Positions 39,553 to 49,718 of a stretch of DNA of 64,000 nucleotides are shown here, piece after piece. The position numbers and the translations under genes are program-made. The notes below the pieces were generated by a model, which worked only from the letters and a program-made list of their open reading frames with translations, was not told where the DNA came from and made no database searches. The DNA is from Acanthosoma haemorrhoidale (taxonomy: Eukaryota > Arthropoda > Insecta > Hemiptera > Acanthosomatidae): NCBI GenBank assembly GCA_930367205.1, contig OV884011.1, forward strand, positions 136,809,437 to 136,873,436. Direction: 5' to 3'. The stretch's first letter is position 1, and each line of letters starts with the position of its first letter.

Positions 39553-41469
39553 TTTTTTTTTCCATATTCCCTTGATACAAAATTACTATATGTTACCAGA
39601 ATATAGATCTACAAACGAATCTATTTACAATTGCTTCATTATATTTCCTGTAGCTTGGCTACACAATTGGCTTATACAAATTCTATATTCTACTGATAGT
39701 GATCTGCATCGTACAAATGTATGATGTACATCATAAATTAATGGACTGAATTAAAAGTGATGAGGCTCACCTTATTTATCATAGACTTAAAACTAACTTG
39801 CATCTAAACAATAAAAACTTAAACTAAATCTAAAACTAATTTTGCCCGACAGTTTGTTGCCATTGATGTGGGAAGGGTGGTGTGGTCATAGTGTTAAACA
39901 CTGGGTTTGTGAGGTGCTGCAACTAGTCTTTGTGTGCCATCGGTGAGTAAGTTCATGAATTGTCAGTCAAGTGAGTAGATAGTGGGGCACCGTAAATCCG
40001 AGCTGGCCGGAGGACAAATTTATATATCATTAGTTTAAGACGTTGTCACTGCGTCTCGTTTGGTGAAGCTAGCAAGTGGCGAAGCCAGTAAGACCTGTTC
40101 CGTACTTTTTCAATCTTGTTACTAAAATGAGATGAGATGCCTATCCATTTTCATACCAAGATAGTACATTGAGAAAGCCGAGGAGGTCTCTTGCCCTCCT
40201 ATAGTATCGGACTCTAGGGAGAAGATTACGCAAACGGTCTTCTTTCTGGCGTTTACACTGATGTTTAACCTATCCAGTCTATCACTGATTACGTTACAAA
40301 CTGAATCGGCCTGTGCAAGAGCTCTTTGTGAACTCATGCTGCTGCTGTAAACCGCAATGTCGTCGGCGACTGTGATTGCCGTACCTTTCTTGTAGTTTGT
40401 CGCAACATTTACAGATGTATACATGCTAAAAAGTACCGGAGACGAAACCGCTCCTTGAAGAGGTCCATAAGTCAGAGGGAATGTCTTAGAGAGGCAATAA
40501 CCTACCTGAACCCTCGCCATTCTTCCTTCAAGAAGGAAACCAACATGGTGTATAACTGCTCTGGGCATTCCCAGTCACAAAGCTGTCGGCACAGCATTCC
40601 GTGGGATACTCTAATTTGGATTGGATTCCAAATAATGCTGGCCCAACAAGATCATAGTTGCTGTGTTCCTGTTGATACCGAGGGTGGCTTCCGTCTGTAC
40701 CTTCACTAGCGGATGTTTTGTACTCAGTTGAGCCTGAAAACCTGTCTATTCAAACGGAATGATAGAATTTTCCGAACAGAACTCCTTAAAATATTTCAGT
40801 ATTATCTTTTATTATTATTTTTATATTCCCCATGAGGGAGGAGACTGATCGGGTGACAGTGGGATTGGTTGTTTCCACGCTGTTGGGAAGTATCGCAACC
40901 TAATACATGAATTGTACAGGTTAACGAGTTGGACCATCCCTCTCCTCGGCAGCTGCTTTAGAAAACAGTTTGTATCCCGTGGCGCCCTGGTGCTTGGTTT
41001 CCCTGACATCGGCTTGAGCTGCTTCGGGGAGACAAACATGTAGTATTGTCCTGTCCTAGCGGAGTTGTATGGTCGGCCAGTATTTTTTCCTGTTCTTCCC
41101 CCGTGTAAAGGGTGTCGCCGTCATAAAGACGGACACCAGAGTCCTTCTCGGTAGTGGTCTTAAAAAGCTTCCAAAACTTACGGTGATCGCCATGTAAGCC
41201 AAGAAGCCGTTCGTGCCACACTTCCAATTCCTCGTCGACCCATGAATTAGCGTTTTGAGGGAGTTTACTACTTGTTTGGCTTGACGATTCCTTGTTATAT
41301 ATCAGTTATTCTTCCAATTATTGTGTAATCCAATAAGTCAAAAAACATCGTTTGATTGTTTTTGTAGCGAGGTGGCTTCTGGCTAAACATAGGGGTAACA
41401 GTTTCAGCTGCATCGCCAGTTAAATAATCTTTGTAGAGGAGAGTATTTTAAAAGAAAAGAAAGAAAATC
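39553..41469 (-). mobile_element. Jockey-clade LINE (family C), 5'-truncated copy
   Basis: This minus-strand copy comprises a 3' UTR (39553-39835, starting at a T run) and ORF2 from the C-terminus back to the APE-RT linker near 41440. The flanks TTTATTAAGTACAA (39539-39552) and TTTATTATGAAGTACAA (41470-41486) differ only by a 3-bp indel. They may be an eroded target-site duplication. Family membership is shown by close agreement with the copy at 53318, for example LYNSCIRLRYFP-x-x-WKQ and DDIAVYSSSMS in both. Confidence 0.82.
39836..41440 (-). pseudogene. Family C ORF2 (linker, reverse transcriptase, C-terminus), broken
   Basis: From 5' to 3' on the minus strand: linker with ETVTPMFSQKPPRYKNN near 41400; LHGDHRKFWKLFKTTTEKD near 41190; the QLPRRGMVQLVNLYNSC RT start near 40930; STKHPLVKVQTEATLG near 40710. 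Motif A is damaged. Motif B is PLTYGPLQGAVSSPVLFS near 40460, motif C VADDIAVYSSS near 40360 (both Asp retained), and LNISVNARKKT lies near 40270. The YYLGMKMDRH box is near 40150. The C-terminal LTNPVFNTMTTPPFP ends at a stop at 39836-39838. Several frameshifts separate these. The plus-strand open frame at 40455-40709 is antisense to it. Confidence 0.82.
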
Positions 41470-41723
41470 TTTATTATGAAGTACAAGCTAAACACTGGTA
41501 TATTCCAGTATTAAGGGTTATGATAGTAATGGGTCGGATGTGTAGGGACTAGTGTCTGGGAGACAAGTGTGAACAAGTGTTGACTGGAACTAAAGCTGAG
41601 ACATATATGAATATGAGAAGGGTTGTTTCAGGAATTGGGAGGGATGTGGTCGCTTACTTAAAAAATAACGAAAACCACCAGTACCTTCATGAAGTCCCGA
41701 GACAGGTATACACTAGGAGGGGC

Positions 41724-41885
41724 TGTCGGGTCGTCACGAGGGGGTTGCCTAGTTATCTTAGCCCTGGTGACGAAGTGAGGGTTGATTAAGTTTATAACTT
41801 GGACAATCGTTTCATGACGGTCTTACCATCTGACTCCATTTTTGATAGGTATGTGCCCCGGCAATGCACTATTCAGAGTTATCAT
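41724..41885 (+). mobile_element. LTR-like fragment, relative of the solo LTR at 48164
   Basis: From TGTCGGGTCGTCACGAGG at 41724, blocks match the sequence starting at 48164 in the same order: GACAATCGTT, then CATCTGACTCCATTT, GATAGGTATGTGCCCCG and CAATGCACTAT. Similarity fades after about 41885. Downstream GC-rich sequence to about 42165 may belong to the same element, with TTAAATACC near 41951 as a possible TATA-like box. No right end or target duplication was defined. Confidence 0.5.
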
Positions 41886-42165
41886 CAGAGCAGCCACGAG
41901 CCAGTCAGCCAGTTGTCAGGAGAATGATATACACACCCCAAACCGCCGGTCTTAAATACCCAGCTGGCTTTGTCCGTAGCCAATCAGCTTTGGTTTTACT
42001 GTACCCAATGCTAGTTGAGTATGTGGTTTTTTTTGTTCTCTGACAAAGAGATATGTCACCGATACGTGACCCGGGTAAGAGTCTCTTGGCGGTTCGGGGT
42101 CGCATAGTACCTGCTACTGGCAGCTGGTGCCCCAGCTCATATAACTAATTGGCTCATAGCTGCAT

Positions 42166-44328
42166 TTTTATTGTTTACCACATTTACAATTATTTAATGA
42201 TGATATTTTGGTAATGTTATTTACATTTGTTTACAATATATATAAAATAGAGTATAGGGTGATTTATCTTATGTAGTTTAGCCGTCACTATAGGGGCTTT
42301 TAGCCTTTTATATAATATTAGGATTACAATATTCTTAGCATTATATAACTGACGATAACCTCGGTTAGGAAAGCTGCCTTTCGATCCACTACCTTTGTAG
42401 TGCGGAGAACAGGAACCGTCTGCATTGGTGGCAAAGGTGTGATTGATATAGGTTCCAGTCGGCTCGAATATGGTCGCACTTCGTGGGGCGTGGGATAAAA
42501 AATATGCTTTCATCTTGATAAACATAAATACAATCTACCAATCATTAAAGTACTTTTTGATCTTCTGGCAATTAAATATTTCGAACGCTCGCAAATTATA
42601 ATCCTGATGATTTGAAGCCCAAATGAAAGAGAGTTGTAAATCGGGTTGTACAAGTTGGCATGTAGTTTGTGTTGCAAACCTGCGGTAGGTGTCAGATGTT
42701 GTGAATCGGTGCTCAGTATTAGCTCCAGCAATTACTGCAAAAATACAACCTTCTGTGGCCAATGAACATACACAATAGACAATCAAATCCACCGCATTTT
42801 ATCAACGATTTTACTTTTTTGAGATATATTACTAAGCAAACTCAAGGTGAAGGGACCACAACCACTAGTAGTACTATTAACTACTATAGTACTACTATAG
42901 TAGTACTTTCAATATTCCTAAAGATTTTATTATTAATATAAGTATTTGTTTCATATCTAAATTTCTTCTTCTTTATAGAGTTCATATATAAAAAAAAAAT
43001 TCTTATCTTTGAACAAAACTCACTAACTTTTTTGTAAATGTTTATTGATCACTGAACATTGCAAAAAATGAAAATGGTTATTGTTAACGTGGAAAAAAAA
43101 ATCTGAAATTAACTTGTCCCACCGTGGGAAGTTTTTTTTTATATTCTATGTAATAAATACTTTTCTTTATGAAATATATTTGAAATATTTGTTGGTTTTA
43201 ATGTACTCTAGTCTAGAAAAAGAATCATACTACCATCTTAACTGTGTCAAGAGAATGCACATAATCTTATACAATCCGAAATGTTTGACGTATTTGGAAG
43301 ATATTTAAAATATACTTAGCATTAAATTGTCAGATCGAGTGAATTATTTTCATGCCAGATAAAAGATGATTTCCTCATTCCTGATTTAAATTAGTACCAT
43401 CCATTTAAGGCTTCACTATGTCAAATGTTTAAGACGTCTTCAGATTAAAACACTACGAATACGAAAGTTAGTAGTGATAATATTTAAAATAAAATAGAAT
43501 ACCTAAAGTGACAACAATAACACACAAACAATAAGTAGGTATGATCTGTAGCTGAAAAACTAAAAGAAAAGAAAACGTTGGAAACCTCAGACTAATTGGA
43601 GTAGTGAGTGCCAACTTCTCAACGTGACTAGCAGAAGTTCATTTCCCTTAAACTAGAGTCTTTTCAACAAAATTTTAAGTTTAGGGTAACTTCGTATAAA
43701 AAAATTAATTTTTTAAGTGTTGGCTAACTTTGTTTTTCTACCCACTACGGGACATTTCTTAATAACGGTCTCTGTCTTTATATGAATCTTGACGCAGTCA
43801 AATGAAATAAAGTAATAGTGTCTTGGATTATTTCCTTTGTCAGGAATGCAAAAGGGAGTGGAACTCTATAAATAAGCACAAATTATGCCTTTATTGTTTT
43901 AACATATTGGGTTACCTGCAGGCACGTATACCGAGAAATAAAGGGGAAAGAGGATGAAGGTAATATCGTGTCACTTTGTGCCATGTTCTGAAAACATATA
44001 ATTTTCCCGAAACTCACATCATTAAGATGCTTTGTAACACTATAAGGCTTGAACTTGAAGAACTTTGGAGGCGTTTTTCTCAATTTCTTGGGATCGTAAC
44101 ATATCATTTTTATCCACTTGGCCCCTCAATTATAAATACAGATTGCTAGCCCGTGATGAAGCAAGAGAGAGTTTTTTAATAAATGTAGTAAGGTTGTATT
44201 TCATAATTATCTGTCTACCATCATTGGCAGTAAAGGCAAGTTATTGTGAACAAGAACTATTTTTTTATACCATTTACAACCCGTCTAATCCATACGAAGT
44301 AATTTAGCAATATTTAAACAAAATTATT
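42166..44328. other. No recognisable gene
   Basis: Short minus-strand frames at 42217-42525 and 42510-42731 sit next to the LTR-like fragment and might be its flank, but I see no motif. The remainder is AT-rich. Confidence 0.45.
42888..42907. repeat. Perfect 20-bp palindrome
   Basis: AGTACTACTATAGTAGTACT equals its own reverse complement. It sits inside a longer run of AGTA/TACT words (42865-42907). No associated gene was recognised. Confidence 0.9.
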
Positions 44329-44341
44329 TAAAAATACAATT

Positions 44342-44417
44342 TTATAATTACATTCTTTATTGTGCAACAATCTGCCTTTTATAAGGCAATAATAATACAG
44401 ATAAATGATCTCATTCA
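44342..44417 (-). mobile_element. Family J LINE, 76-bp terminal insertion
   Basis: Only the last 76 bp of the family J 3' UTR are present on the minus strand: the AATAAA-bearing tail, CTGCCTTTTATAAGGCAATA, and GATCTCATTCA. A perfect 13-bp target-site duplication TAAAAATACAATT lies at 44329-44341 and 44418-44430. The duplication makes this a true, extremely 5'-truncated retrotransposition event rather than a decay fragment. Confidence 0.9.
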
Positions 44418-44430
44418 TAAAAATACAATT

Positions 44431-45839
44431 GAATAAGAAATATTAATATATGTTGTTGACGATGGCAATGTTCGCATTTGATATTTCTCTAAATAGGTAT
44501 TTTAGATTACTGTGTATCTAATTATAACTCTCACCTACTTATATTCTCAGAAAGATAAAAAAACTGCACAGACTGTTGATGTGAATTAAGAATATTTGAA
44601 CCATGAAATTGTAATGCTAAACTTTGCATAATATAAATATTATCGTTATTTGCGGAGTGTGATCCCACTATTTTAAACAATCATAAGCAAAATGTACTGG
44701 TGGTCAGGTCCAACCAGAACCAGTTTTCCACAAACTGAGCAACATACTCAATCGATTGAACTACAAAACTTAACACATTTATGTTTTCGATTACTTGCAA
44801 TATCTAATCTAACTGAAGATAACAAAACATGTAATATACATATCCTAGTGGCACATTTAGTAAAACACCCTAAAATAAAACTTTTCATTCATAAAAGTGC
44901 AGGAACCAACAACGACGTCTGAGACGAAACCAGGGGAGAAACCTTCTGTTATTGTACATTCTAAGGAAATGTGCAATTTTAGTAAACTACTTTTAGATAT
45001 GTATTAGGTGTTATTTATAGAAATACATATGCATATATATGTGTGTGAAATTTGTTGAGATTTTTTATTATACAATATAACTAGATGATTTTTATGTATT
45101 TTTTTAAATGAGCTGCATTCAACAGCCTTTCCCCTTCCGCCAAAACAAATAAGATTATTATTTGAACGCATGCTTCTTTTTTTGGTATCAGTATTTTCCA
45201 TACTAGGCGTTCAGGAGTGGATTAAGTTATTCCAACCTACGTAAACTACGTAGTAGATGATTGGGCAACCATAATAAATAAATAAGAACAATAAAGATGG
45301 GATATTCGTCAAACATAAATATTAATTATGTAGCTTTTCTCCGTTCTAATTTTCAATATTTTAAAGGAATTTGTATGCTTGAGAATACTAAATAGATTAC
45401 GTCATTGTATGCTGTGGTTTTTTTGCGCTTTTGTCGGTAGATAAATTAAAGATGAATCTATTTCTTCCTTCATGAAGCAGATGGTTCATTCTCCTTTATG
45501 ATCTATGTTTACAATATTCTTTACTAAATATAATCTGATCAGTTGATTTCCTCATAATCAGAGCTTCGCGTATATATTAGAGAAGATCCACGGTACAAGG
45601 AAATTGAGATGAGAACAACATCGCTTTAAGTGACATCATTATTGCTGTAATGATTGCAGTATCGGGATTTTAAAAGTTATTCATTGCCGACATTGATAAG
45701 GTATAAAATGATCTTAAGCATGTATCGGTCTGAATTATATTACGTAGATGCGTTGGTTTTGGGGTTAACGGGATAAAAATCTAGTACTCGTCGCTGAAAA
45801 ATAAAAATGCAATATAACGTAACCGAAAACAAAGAAAGG
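44431..45839. other. AT-rich stretch with no recognisable gene
   Basis: Only short frames without motifs occur. Sequence becomes less AT-rich after about 45840, where the family C copy begins. Confidence 0.55.
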
Positions 45840-45840
45840 C

Positions 45841-46640
45841 TTGGACCGTAGTTTAAATGTATTCATTGGAAAGCGCGATCCCACAAACCCTCCGAGCTTA
45901 AAGGTGCCTTCCCAAATGAACTGTCCTAGACCGTGCTCCGTGCGTAATATGTCCGCTTCTTTATCTGCTAAACTCGAAAGAAAGGCAAACCACACTACTC
46001 CTTCGCTGCAAAAGGGTGAATGAGGAATAAAAAGTTCCTTGTTCTAGGGTTAGATGTCCAAGACATCAACTGTAAAGTCAGCTCAATCAAGGATCGTGTC
46101 CGGAGAGTAATTGACCGTCGACGGCTCCGAAAAAAAGAATCCACGGGACAAACGAGACAAATCTCTCCTCTCCTTGGCACCCTGGTTAAATCTCAACCAT
46201 CCGTATCGTTAAGGTTAAGGTTAAGGAACCCACCTCAAAGGGGTGTGAGCTATGAATCACCTGTTGTATATAGAGAGCACAGAGCTATCCCCTAATATTT
46301 CAGATCCCAAGCAGTTGACCACACCCGCAAGCAATGAGGGAGAAAACTTACCTGTGTGAGGTGCGCAGACCCCCATGAAGTGTAACGGTGCCCTAGAGTT
46401 GCAGCTACGCCAATAAATTGCGCCAACTGCGGTAACGCCAATTCAATGAATGCCTCGAAGAGGAAAGAGCTCAGAAGACTAAGTGCCCCAAGAATAACAA
46501 GCGGCAGAATAACCATGAGAAGAAGAGTGACCCACCTTCACTACCATCTCCAGCACCAACAACTAAAGCCTGGGCTAAGCCGCTGTACGCCACTAAGGAG
46601 GATCTTAAACCGCACAAGGATTTTCTATCTGACTCAGCCA
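45841..46640 (+). pseudogene. Family C ORF1 (gag-like), broken
   Basis: The pre-C2HC-like start is near 46032 (KFLVLGLDVQDINCKVSSIK). The zinc-knuckle region is near 46340-46470: GRKLTCVRCADPHEV, a stop, then CPRVAATPINCANCGNANS. The C-x2-C-x4-H and NCANCG boxes match the tandem knuckles of jockey ORF1 proteins. The upstream segment (45841-46020) is rich in S, P and K, as N-termini of these proteins often are. The short repeat of the GTTAAG word near 46208 lies between the domains. Confidence 0.65.
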
Positions 46641-47329
46641 GCTTACTTCGAACAGGGGCGTAGGTGGGGAGTTATCCAACCGGACTTTGAACACTTCTCT
46701 CTCTCTCTCTCTGCACTGGCGCCTGCGGCTCTACTCAAAACCATGGACTTCTCATTCAACTACCTCTGCATCTCTCTTTCCTAACCTGCTATGTTGTAGT
46801 CCGACGTTTGGCAGAGCCACAACATTCTGGTGGGAATCTCTGCCTTCGTCTCGCTAAAACGAGCACCTCCTTGGGAGAGACCTTTCCCTCGTGAATGATG
46901 GTTGCCGTGGCCCTGCAAATTTTGCCAGCAGTGCCTCCCATGGCAATCCAGTCTGCCTCTCTCCGGTTCACACTCGCCTTTGGGATCCGGACGGTTTTCC
47001 CCTACCCTTAGATACCGAGTGTGAATTCGTGGTCATTCCAAGACCACATAAACTACCTATAAACCTACCCTGTACCTCTTAACACAGTGCTTTGTTGGGG
47101 CACATAAACCTTCTAAAGATCTTATGGAGTCAGATCAAAGCGAATTAGGCTGCCCTGCCGACTAGGCCGAAGCCAGGGTCAAAGAATATAGTTCCACCCG
47201 CCTTATCTCTTTCTGGGCGTTCGCCGGACGGGGCTAAGAGGTTGTAGTGATCCTATCCCGCGGCGGGCGTCTCCTCGCCACTTGGGGGGATACCCAGTTG
47301 TACTGAGCTCCTAGTGACGACCCGACAAC

Positions 47330-47995
47330 GTCCTTATGTCCAAACTAGAGAAGGTATAAGCGCTGCTAGCACTCTACCAGCCGGACATAGTGGTTACCAC
47401 AGATACGAGGGTGTCAACCCAATTCGTCCACCTTAAGAGCTCACATGGAATGAAGAGGCTCCACCATTGACAAGTAGTGATGCCAAGCTTTATCACTTTT
47501 CTGAGACTTAGGAAGAACCCATCTTATTCCCACTACTCAAGTCAGAAGTGGTTATCACGCTGCCCATTACCACCCTATCAGTTTATTACGACAAATGGGT
47601 AAGATTCCGAACAAAATTGTTATAACTTATCTGGAAAACTCTCACAGGATACTATGCCAAATTTTTTGCGACCGGAAATGACACGATGCTTCCTGAACAA
47701 CCGCTATAGGAGTGGGAAGATATTCCTCTGACTTGTGGAGTACCTCCAGGAGCAGTGCTGTCCCCAGTGCTTTTCAACGGGTTAACGCCAGAATTCGCTG
47801 GTGTCCCCTTCCATGGTGCCCGTACAAAAATACTCGATATAGGTTATGTATGATTCTGGTTTCGCTATGTTTAGAAGCAGCATAAACGCCATAAGAGCTC
47901 TTCAACAGGTAGGAATCAGCTTACACAGAGATCAGCGACTGATTGTAAGAACTGCTTAAAATGCATAGTATTGGAGTCCAAGGATCCCACTTTAC
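47330..47995 (+). pseudogene. Family C ORF2 fragments (endonuclease start and reverse transcriptase)
   Basis: Near 47340-47410 the frame reads SKLEKV, a stop, then ALLALYQPDIVVTTDTRVS, aligning with the APE start of family B (VETLLRCHLPDVTVLTDTQL). Sequence then jumps to FSET, a stop, and EEPILFPLLKSEV near 47490, equivalent to FPDTWKQAIWFPLLKPAKS of the copy at 53318. Motif B is intact near 47730 (PLTCGVPPGAVLSPVLFN). Motif C is lost. The last recognisable piece, near 47950, aligns to the KTDCVIFS segment. Confidence 0.7.
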
Positions 47996-48163
47996 TTCAG
48001 CTCAATCTGCATTATTTGTAAATATTTAGTTTTTAATAAATAAATTAATAGAGCTTAAGAATAAAAAAAGGATTAATTCACCAGCTGGCCGGGTAACTTT
48101 CCTCAATGGGTGGGCTCTGTACAGAATGTGTATTTATATATTGTATGAATGTTGGTGTGCATG

Positions 48164-48500
48164 TGTCGGGTTGTCACTAGGAGGTGCCGGATTGTTCGAG
48201 TTAATAACCAGGACAATCGTTCCAGGACAGCGTTAATATCTGACTCCATTTATGATAGGTATGTGCCCCGACAATGCACTATGTTCAGGAGAAGAGGTAC
48301 AGAGGTTCCATAAAGAATAAGGCCAGTTTTCAGAGTTCAAGCGGGAGCCCAGCAGCGTCACAGGACAAGACGTCAGAGGGTCTGCAAGTAGACTGAAAGT
48401 GAGTGACAGACTCAGAGGCGCCGAGGAGAGAGTGGGCTGACCGGGAGTCTAAGAGACTGACTTAAAGTGATTTAACTTATGTAGTTAGCGGTCGCTACAT
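48164..48500 (+). mobile_element. Probable solo LTR (about 337 bp) flanked by CATG
   Basis: The segment begins TGTCGGGTTGTCACTAGGAG and ends near GGTCGCTACAT. CATG occurs immediately outside both ends (48160-48163 and 48501-48504). If the end is instead taken at CTACA, the flanks are GCATG and TCATG. Its 5' half matches the sequence at 41724, so the left boundary is supported by two copies. There is no coding sequence beside it, so if correct it is a recombination-derived solo LTR. The superfamily is not determined; a 4-bp duplication would favour Ty3/gypsy. Confidence 0.5.
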
Positions 48501-48504
48501 CATG

Positions 48505-48949
48505 TAAACTGTACATATGTGTAAATTGAATTGTGTAATATCTTTGAATGAACTCATAGGTTAGTATCAATAATGCTGTAAAATCAAATTTTAATTAAGG
48601 AGTAGTGATATTGAAAAAATAATAGTCATAATTCTAAGGTCTATAGAGTTTGTATCCTAATTGTGGTTTCAAGAACGATAAAATATAGATAATTTAGATA
48701 ACAGTTAATCATTTATAATCCGTAAACAACCACTTAATTAGGGTTCCAAAGTGTAAGAGTGGGTTGTGGGTTATATCTTCAATCTGTGAAGTCTGTTTTG
48801 GGTAAACTTAGGGTTTTTGTCCACATGACTAACAAATGCTATTCCGAAATGAACATAAGTGAAGTGACACATACGAAAATATATTGAATAAAAGGGGCAG
48901 TGAGGGGTTACTTTACAACCAAAAAAATGGGATCGGCCTAGAAAAATCA
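48505..48949. other. No recognisable gene
   Basis: AT-rich sequence between the LTR and the family J copy, without notable frames. Confidence 0.55.
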
Positions 48950-48964
48950 TTATAAGAAACTTAT

Positions 48965-49703
48965 TTTTTTTTTATTAACAACAATTTTTACTAAGATAAA
49001 ATTACAATTTGCCTTATTAGGCAATAAGTAATTGAGATAAATGTTCTTATTCATATTATATTTACAATTCATCATTCACTCGTTCATTCATATATATTTA
49101 CAAACAGCCCAGAGGCCCCCCAAGCCCACATGGTTGTCCCCTCACTCGCGTGCGAAGGAGGCAGCGGATTCTTGGGAAGTCCCCCACGCTCCTACGTCAG
49201 CCGCTTCACTGGATAAGTGCCAGCGGAGGCTGACCAACAGCCGCTCAGGACATGATTAGAGAAACTGGCCATTGCCAGGACTCCCACTATCACTTAATTA
49301 TAGCAGGTCACGACGCCACTGCCGTTTTAGTCTCCTAGGAGGATTATAGGGATGAGTAGTGCTAGGAAATTAGGGCGGTTGGATAGAATAATATGGAATT
49401 TTATGAACTTGGAAGGGATAAGTTCAAGAATGTAGGGTATATTCAGATTATTATGAAGGATTTTGTTGCTAACGTAATAAGGGGCATTTACTATTGTTCT
49501 CAGGACTTTGATTGAAAGGATTGGATGCGCTTGATGTTCGACATTTTTGCTGTCCGCCATAGCTCTATTCCGTATGTCCAGATTGGCTTGAGTATAACTT
49601 TGCAGATTAGTAATTTATTTTCTATTGAGAGTTGGGATGTCCTTTGAAGTAGTCTGTACAGTTGTCCAAAGCGTCAAAGTAAATAACTTTGTAAATAAGT
49701 AGT
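48965..49703 (-). mobile_element. Family J LINE, 5'-truncated copy with 15-bp target-site duplication
   Basis: This minus-strand copy of 739 bp carries the short T run (poly(A) tail), the full shared 3' UTR, and the ORF2 C-terminus. A perfect direct repeat TTATAAGAAACTTAT flanks it at 48950-48964 and 49704-49718. The ORF2 part reads LLQRTSQLSIENKLLICKV, then ILKPIWTYGIELW, SNIKRIQSFQSKVLRTIVNA, then PYYVSN, ending before the UTR. It is the cleanest view of the family J C-terminus in the window. Confidence 0.93.
49327..49703 (-). pseudogene. Family J ORF2 C-terminal fragment
   Basis: The region after the RT domain, about 125 codons with one frame change near 49555, ends in ILSNRPNFLALLIPIILLG. 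It is typical jockey post-RT sequence (WTYGIxLW, then SKVLRTIVNAPxYVSN). With no catalytic domain, it cannot act alone. Confidence 0.8.
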
Positions 49704-49718
49704 TTATAAGAAACTTAT

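Larger units (their letters stand above)
45840..47995 (+). mobile_element. Jockey-clade LINE (family C), decayed copy with ORF1 and parts of ORF2
   Basis: This GC-balanced plus-strand block contains gag-like ORF1 remnants (45841 to about 46640), an APE N-terminal piece (about 47330-47450), and RT pieces (about 47490-47995). Most of the endonuclease and the APE-RT linker are deleted between 47450 and 47490. It is also 3'-truncated before the C-terminal region. No target-site duplication was seen. A (CT)9 run lies at 46695-46712. Confidence 0.75.

Noticed and set aside
46208..46226. Three TTAAGG-like hexamers resembling a telomeric repeat
   Set aside because: The insect telomere motif is TTAGG, only three units are present, and they lie inside a LINE ORF1 remnant.
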